Shown here in pieces: positions 15,316-17,053 of a DNA stretch of 17,053 nucleotides. Origin of the DNA: Burkholderiales bacterium (GTDB lineage: Bacteria > Pseudomonadota > Gammaproteobacteria > Burkholderiales > Burkholderiaceae_C); NCBI GenBank assembly GCA_005793295.1, contig SXSX01000186.1, forward strand, positions 1 to 17,053, read 5' to 3'. A program made the position numbers and the translations under genes. The number at the start of each line of letters is the position of its first letter. Positions within the stretch are counted from its first letter, which is position 1. The notes beneath the pieces are model-generated. The model was not told the DNA's origin. It was given only the letters and a program-made list of their open reading frames with translations, and ran no database searches.

Positions 15316-16263
15316 TCAGGCCGCAAGAAGCAGGTGTTCTAGCTTGACGGCGTCCACACAAAACGCCCGAATCCCTTCGGCCAATTTTTCGGTCGCCATC
15401 GCATCGTCGTTCAGAGCATAACGGAAACTGCTTTGTTTAAAGTGCACTGGCGCAATGTCCATGCGCTGGGCGGCGGCAGAACTTAAGTGCGCTTGCAGCG
15501 GCGTGTCTGACGCATCCAATTGGGCCAACAAATCGGGGCTGATGGTGAGCAAGTCACATCCCGCCAGCGCGGTAATTTGGCCTACGTTGCGAAAGCTTGC
15601 ACCCATCACCTCGGTGGCAATGCCGTGTTTTTTGTAGTAGTTGTAAATTTGAACCACTGACTTGACGCCGGGGTCGTTCGCACCGGTGTGCTTGGATTCC
15701 ACCCAAGCCGCGCCAGCTGTTTTTTTGTACCAATCGTAAATACGGCCCACAAACGGCGAGATCAGCTGTACCTTGGCTTGGCCGCACGCTACGGCTTGGC
15801 TAAATGAAAACAACAGGGTCAAGTTGGTATGAATCCCTTGGCGTTCGAGTTGCTCGGCGGCTTGGATGCCTTCCCACGTGGCCGCAACCTTGATCAATAC
15901 ACGTTCTTTGGCAACGCCTTGGGCTTGGTACATGGCAATCAAGCGTTGACCGCGAGCCACAGTGGCCTCGGTATCAAAGCTCAAGCGGGCATCTACCTCG
16001 GTCGATACGCGCCCCGGAATGATGGACAAAATCTCACAACCAAAACGAACCAAAAGGTGGTCCATCGTTTCATCCAAAGGCTTGTTGCGGTGCTGCGCAA
16101 CCGTGGCGCTTAAGAGCGGCGCGTACTCGTCCTTTTGAACCGCTTTCAAAATCAGCGAGGGATTGGTGGTGGCGTCTTGGGGCTTGAACGCGTCGAGCTG
16201 TTTGAAGTCTCCTGTGTCAGCGACCACGGTCGTGCATTGTTTGAGCGCGTTGAGTTGGTTCAT
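15316..16263 (-). CDS. tal: Transaldolase (class I, TalB-like)
   Basis: Transaldolase moves a dihydroxyacetone unit between sugar phosphates in the non-oxidative pentose phosphate pathway. The 315-residue product matches the length of E. coli TalB. It has TTVVADTGD (11-19, acid/base D16), DATTNPSLI (30-38), STEVDARLS (87-95) and VLIKVAATWEGI (122-133) with the Schiff-base lysine K125. THTNLTLLFS-like and SPFVGRIYDW motifs complete the fold (the first reads IHTNLTLLFS here). The ATG at 16263 is followed in the + direction by a run of A, so the leader just before the start is T-rich and has no Shine-Dalgarno sequence. It is first in the tal-pgi operon and divergent from zwf, with a candidate operator in the 106 bp between them. 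Confidence 0.97.
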   Translation of the reverse strand: MNQLNALKQCTTVVADTGDFKQLDAFKPQDATTNPSLILKAVQKDEYAPLLSATVAQHRNKPLDETMDHLLVRFGCEILSIIPGRVSTEVDARLSFDTEATVARGQRLIAMYQAQGVAKERVLIKVAATWEGIQAAEQLERQGIHTNLTLLFSFSQAVACGQAKVQLISPFVGRIYDWYKKTAGAAWVESKHTGANDPGVKSVVQIYNYYKKHGIATEVMGASFRNVGQITALAGCDLLTISPDLLAQLDASDTPLQAHLSSAAAQRMDIAPVHFKQSSFRYALNDDAMATEKLAEGIRAFCVDAVKLEHLLLAA

Positions 16264-16305
16264 AAAAAAATGAGAGGGAACAGGTTTTAAATATCGAAGA
16301 CTTGA

Positions 16306-16334
16306 ATTATCAATGAAACAAAGTTACATTACAA
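16306..16334 (-). promoter_or_regulatory. Probable tal-pgi promoter
   Basis: On the minus strand, TTGTAA (16334-16329) and GATAAT (16311-16306) are separated by exactly 17 bp and match the sigma-70 hexamers at 4 and 5 of 6 positions. Transcription would start near 16299, giving a leader of about 36 bases. The candidate operator at 16314-16328 fills the spacer. Confidence 0.55.
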
Positions 16335-16361
16335 CGTCAGATTTTATGTAACTTATAAACA
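16314..16361. promoter_or_regulatory. Candidate divergent operator between tal-pgi and zwf (HexR-like)
   Basis: AAGTTACAT (16321-16329) is the exact reverse complement of ATGTAACTT (16346-16354). Each arm is part of a 15-bp element: TGTAACTTATAAACA on the + strand (16347-16361) and TGTAACTTTGTTTCA on the minus strand (16328-16314). Their centres are 33 bp apart, about three helical turns. Both resemble a TGTA-N7-TACA type site such as that described for HexR, which controls zwf in several proteobacteria, but the match is imperfect. The left element lies between the tal -35 and -10, and the right one covers a possible zwf -10 (TATAAA, 16354-16359). The palindrome is seen directly; the regulator's identity is inferred. 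Confidence 0.5.
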
Positions 16362-16369
16362 ACGCACAC

Positions 16370-17053
16370 ATGACTATGGGCTTTGATCTTGTTTTATTTG
16401 GTGGTACGGGCGATTTAGCATGGCGCAAATTGATGCCTGCATTGTTTCAGGCCTTTCGCCACGGCACGCTTCCCGAAGACGGTCGCATCATTGGTGTGGG
16501 CCGCGATGACCTGACCCACGAACAATACCGTGCGCTGATTCAAGCCCGGTTTGACAAAGTGGAGTTGGCCAAGCGCCCCAGCGCAGAGGAGTTTGCGCGG
16601 TTTGCCGCGATTTTGGAGTTTGTGCACATGGATTTATCCAAGCCAGCAGACTATGCCAAGCTCGCAGCCAGTTTGCAAACCCGCAGTGCCAAAACAGTGG
16701 TGATGTATGTGGCCACCGCGCCCTCACTCTTTACCACGGTGTGCGAGCAACTCGCAGCAGCCGGGCTGAACACTCCCCATACCCGTGTGGTCCTCGAAAA
16801 ACCCCTGGGCCACGACCTGGCGTCCAACCGCGCCATCAACCAAACCGTCCGCCGTTTTTTTGAAGAAAAACAGGTTTTCCGGATTGACCATTACTTGGGT
16901 AAGCCCGCGGTTCAAAACCTTTTTGCACTGCGGTTTGGGAACGCTTTGTTTGAGCCCTTGTGGCGGCGCGAACACATTGCCAACATCCAAATTACCATCG
17001 CCGAAGACTTGGGCGTTGAAAGCCGCGGAGCGTTTTATGAAACCACCGGAGCG
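16370..17053 (+). CDS. zwf: Glucose-6-phosphate 1-dehydrogenase, 5' part
   Basis: Zwf oxidises glucose 6-phosphate to 6-phosphogluconolactone with NAD(P)+, the entry to the oxidative pentose phosphate and Entner-Doudoroff pathways. The first 228 codons are present, open to the window's right edge, about half of the usual 480-490. The N-terminal Rossmann motif is GGTGDLAWRKLMPAL (11-25). EKPLG stands at 143-147, and the active-site signature RIDHYLGKP at 171-179 includes D173, H174 and K178. I use the ATG at 16370; the ATG at 16376, two codons in, is also possible. No Shine-Dalgarno sequence is seen. It is divergent from tal and probably shares its operator, which fits the linked substrates of the three enzymes. 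Confidence 0.95.
   Translation, partial: MTMGFDLVLFGGTGDLAWRKLMPALFQAFRHGTLPEDGRIIGVGRDDLTHEQYRALIQARFDKVELAKRPSAEEFARFAAILEFVHMDLSKPADYAKLAASLQTRSAKTVVMYVATAPSLFTTVCEQLAAAGLNTPHTRVVLEKPLGHDLASNRAINQTVRRFFEEKQVFRIDHYLGKPAVQNLFALRFGNALFEPLWRREHIANIQITIAEDLGVESRGAFYETTGA

Noticed and set aside
1..17053. Mobile element, CRISPR array, toxin-antitoxin or phage-defence system
   Set aside because: No transposase, integrase, regular spaced repeats, small paired genes or defence domains are seen. The genes are housekeeping or common transporter families with similar composition.

Overview
The window looks like a stretch of the main chromosome of a betaproteobacterium, most likely Burkholderiales/Comamonadaceae. 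This is inferred from the protein sequences and from the housekeeping neighbourhood hemE-priA-rep-pgi-tal-zwf; no rRNA is present to confirm it. Genes are densely packed. I see no insertion sequence, CRISPR array, prophage gene, tRNA or rRNA. Almost every gene is a recognisable housekeeping or widespread family, so the new biology, if any, lies in the non-coding DNA.

Left part (1-4111): the 3' end of an EamA/DMT transporter overlaps a LysE/RhtB-type exporter. A histidine phosphatase follows on the same strand. On the opposite strand is a tight pair: a B12-binding/radical SAM protein and, 8 bp downstream, a creatininase-family metallohydrolase. Centre (4135-7579): a DsbD/ScsB-like transmembrane thiol-disulfide reductase is followed after 34 bp by hemE (uroporphyrinogen decarboxylase).

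Non-coding centre (7580-8290): 711 bp of AT-rich DNA separates hemE from priA. It holds three exact DnaA boxes (TTATNCACA) and one near match, all in the same orientation. It also holds three exact matches to the IHF consensus WATCAANNNNTTR, a pair of long AT-rich direct repeats, and hairpins just after hemE. This combination is what a chromosomal replication origin or a DnaA-titrating locus looks like, and a hemE-adjacent origin is known from Caulobacter. I rate it the most interesting part of the window.

Right part (8291-17053): priA (replication-restart helicase) converges on an AEC-family permease gene. The permease is divergent from a Rep-type helicase gene, which converges on a tal-pgi operon. 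zwf starts divergently from tal and runs off the right edge. Between tal and zwf lies a 9-bp perfect inverted repeat made of two copies of a TGTAACTT-type element, 33 bp apart. One copy sits exactly between the -35 and -10 hexamers of a good tal promoter. It is a plausible operator, possibly for HexR, that would co-regulate transaldolase, phosphoglucose isomerase and glucose-6-phosphate dehydrogenase, which together connect glycolysis, the pentose phosphate route and the Entner-Doudoroff entry.

Most starts lack a strong Shine-Dalgarno sequence, so several starts were chosen by homology and are flagged.
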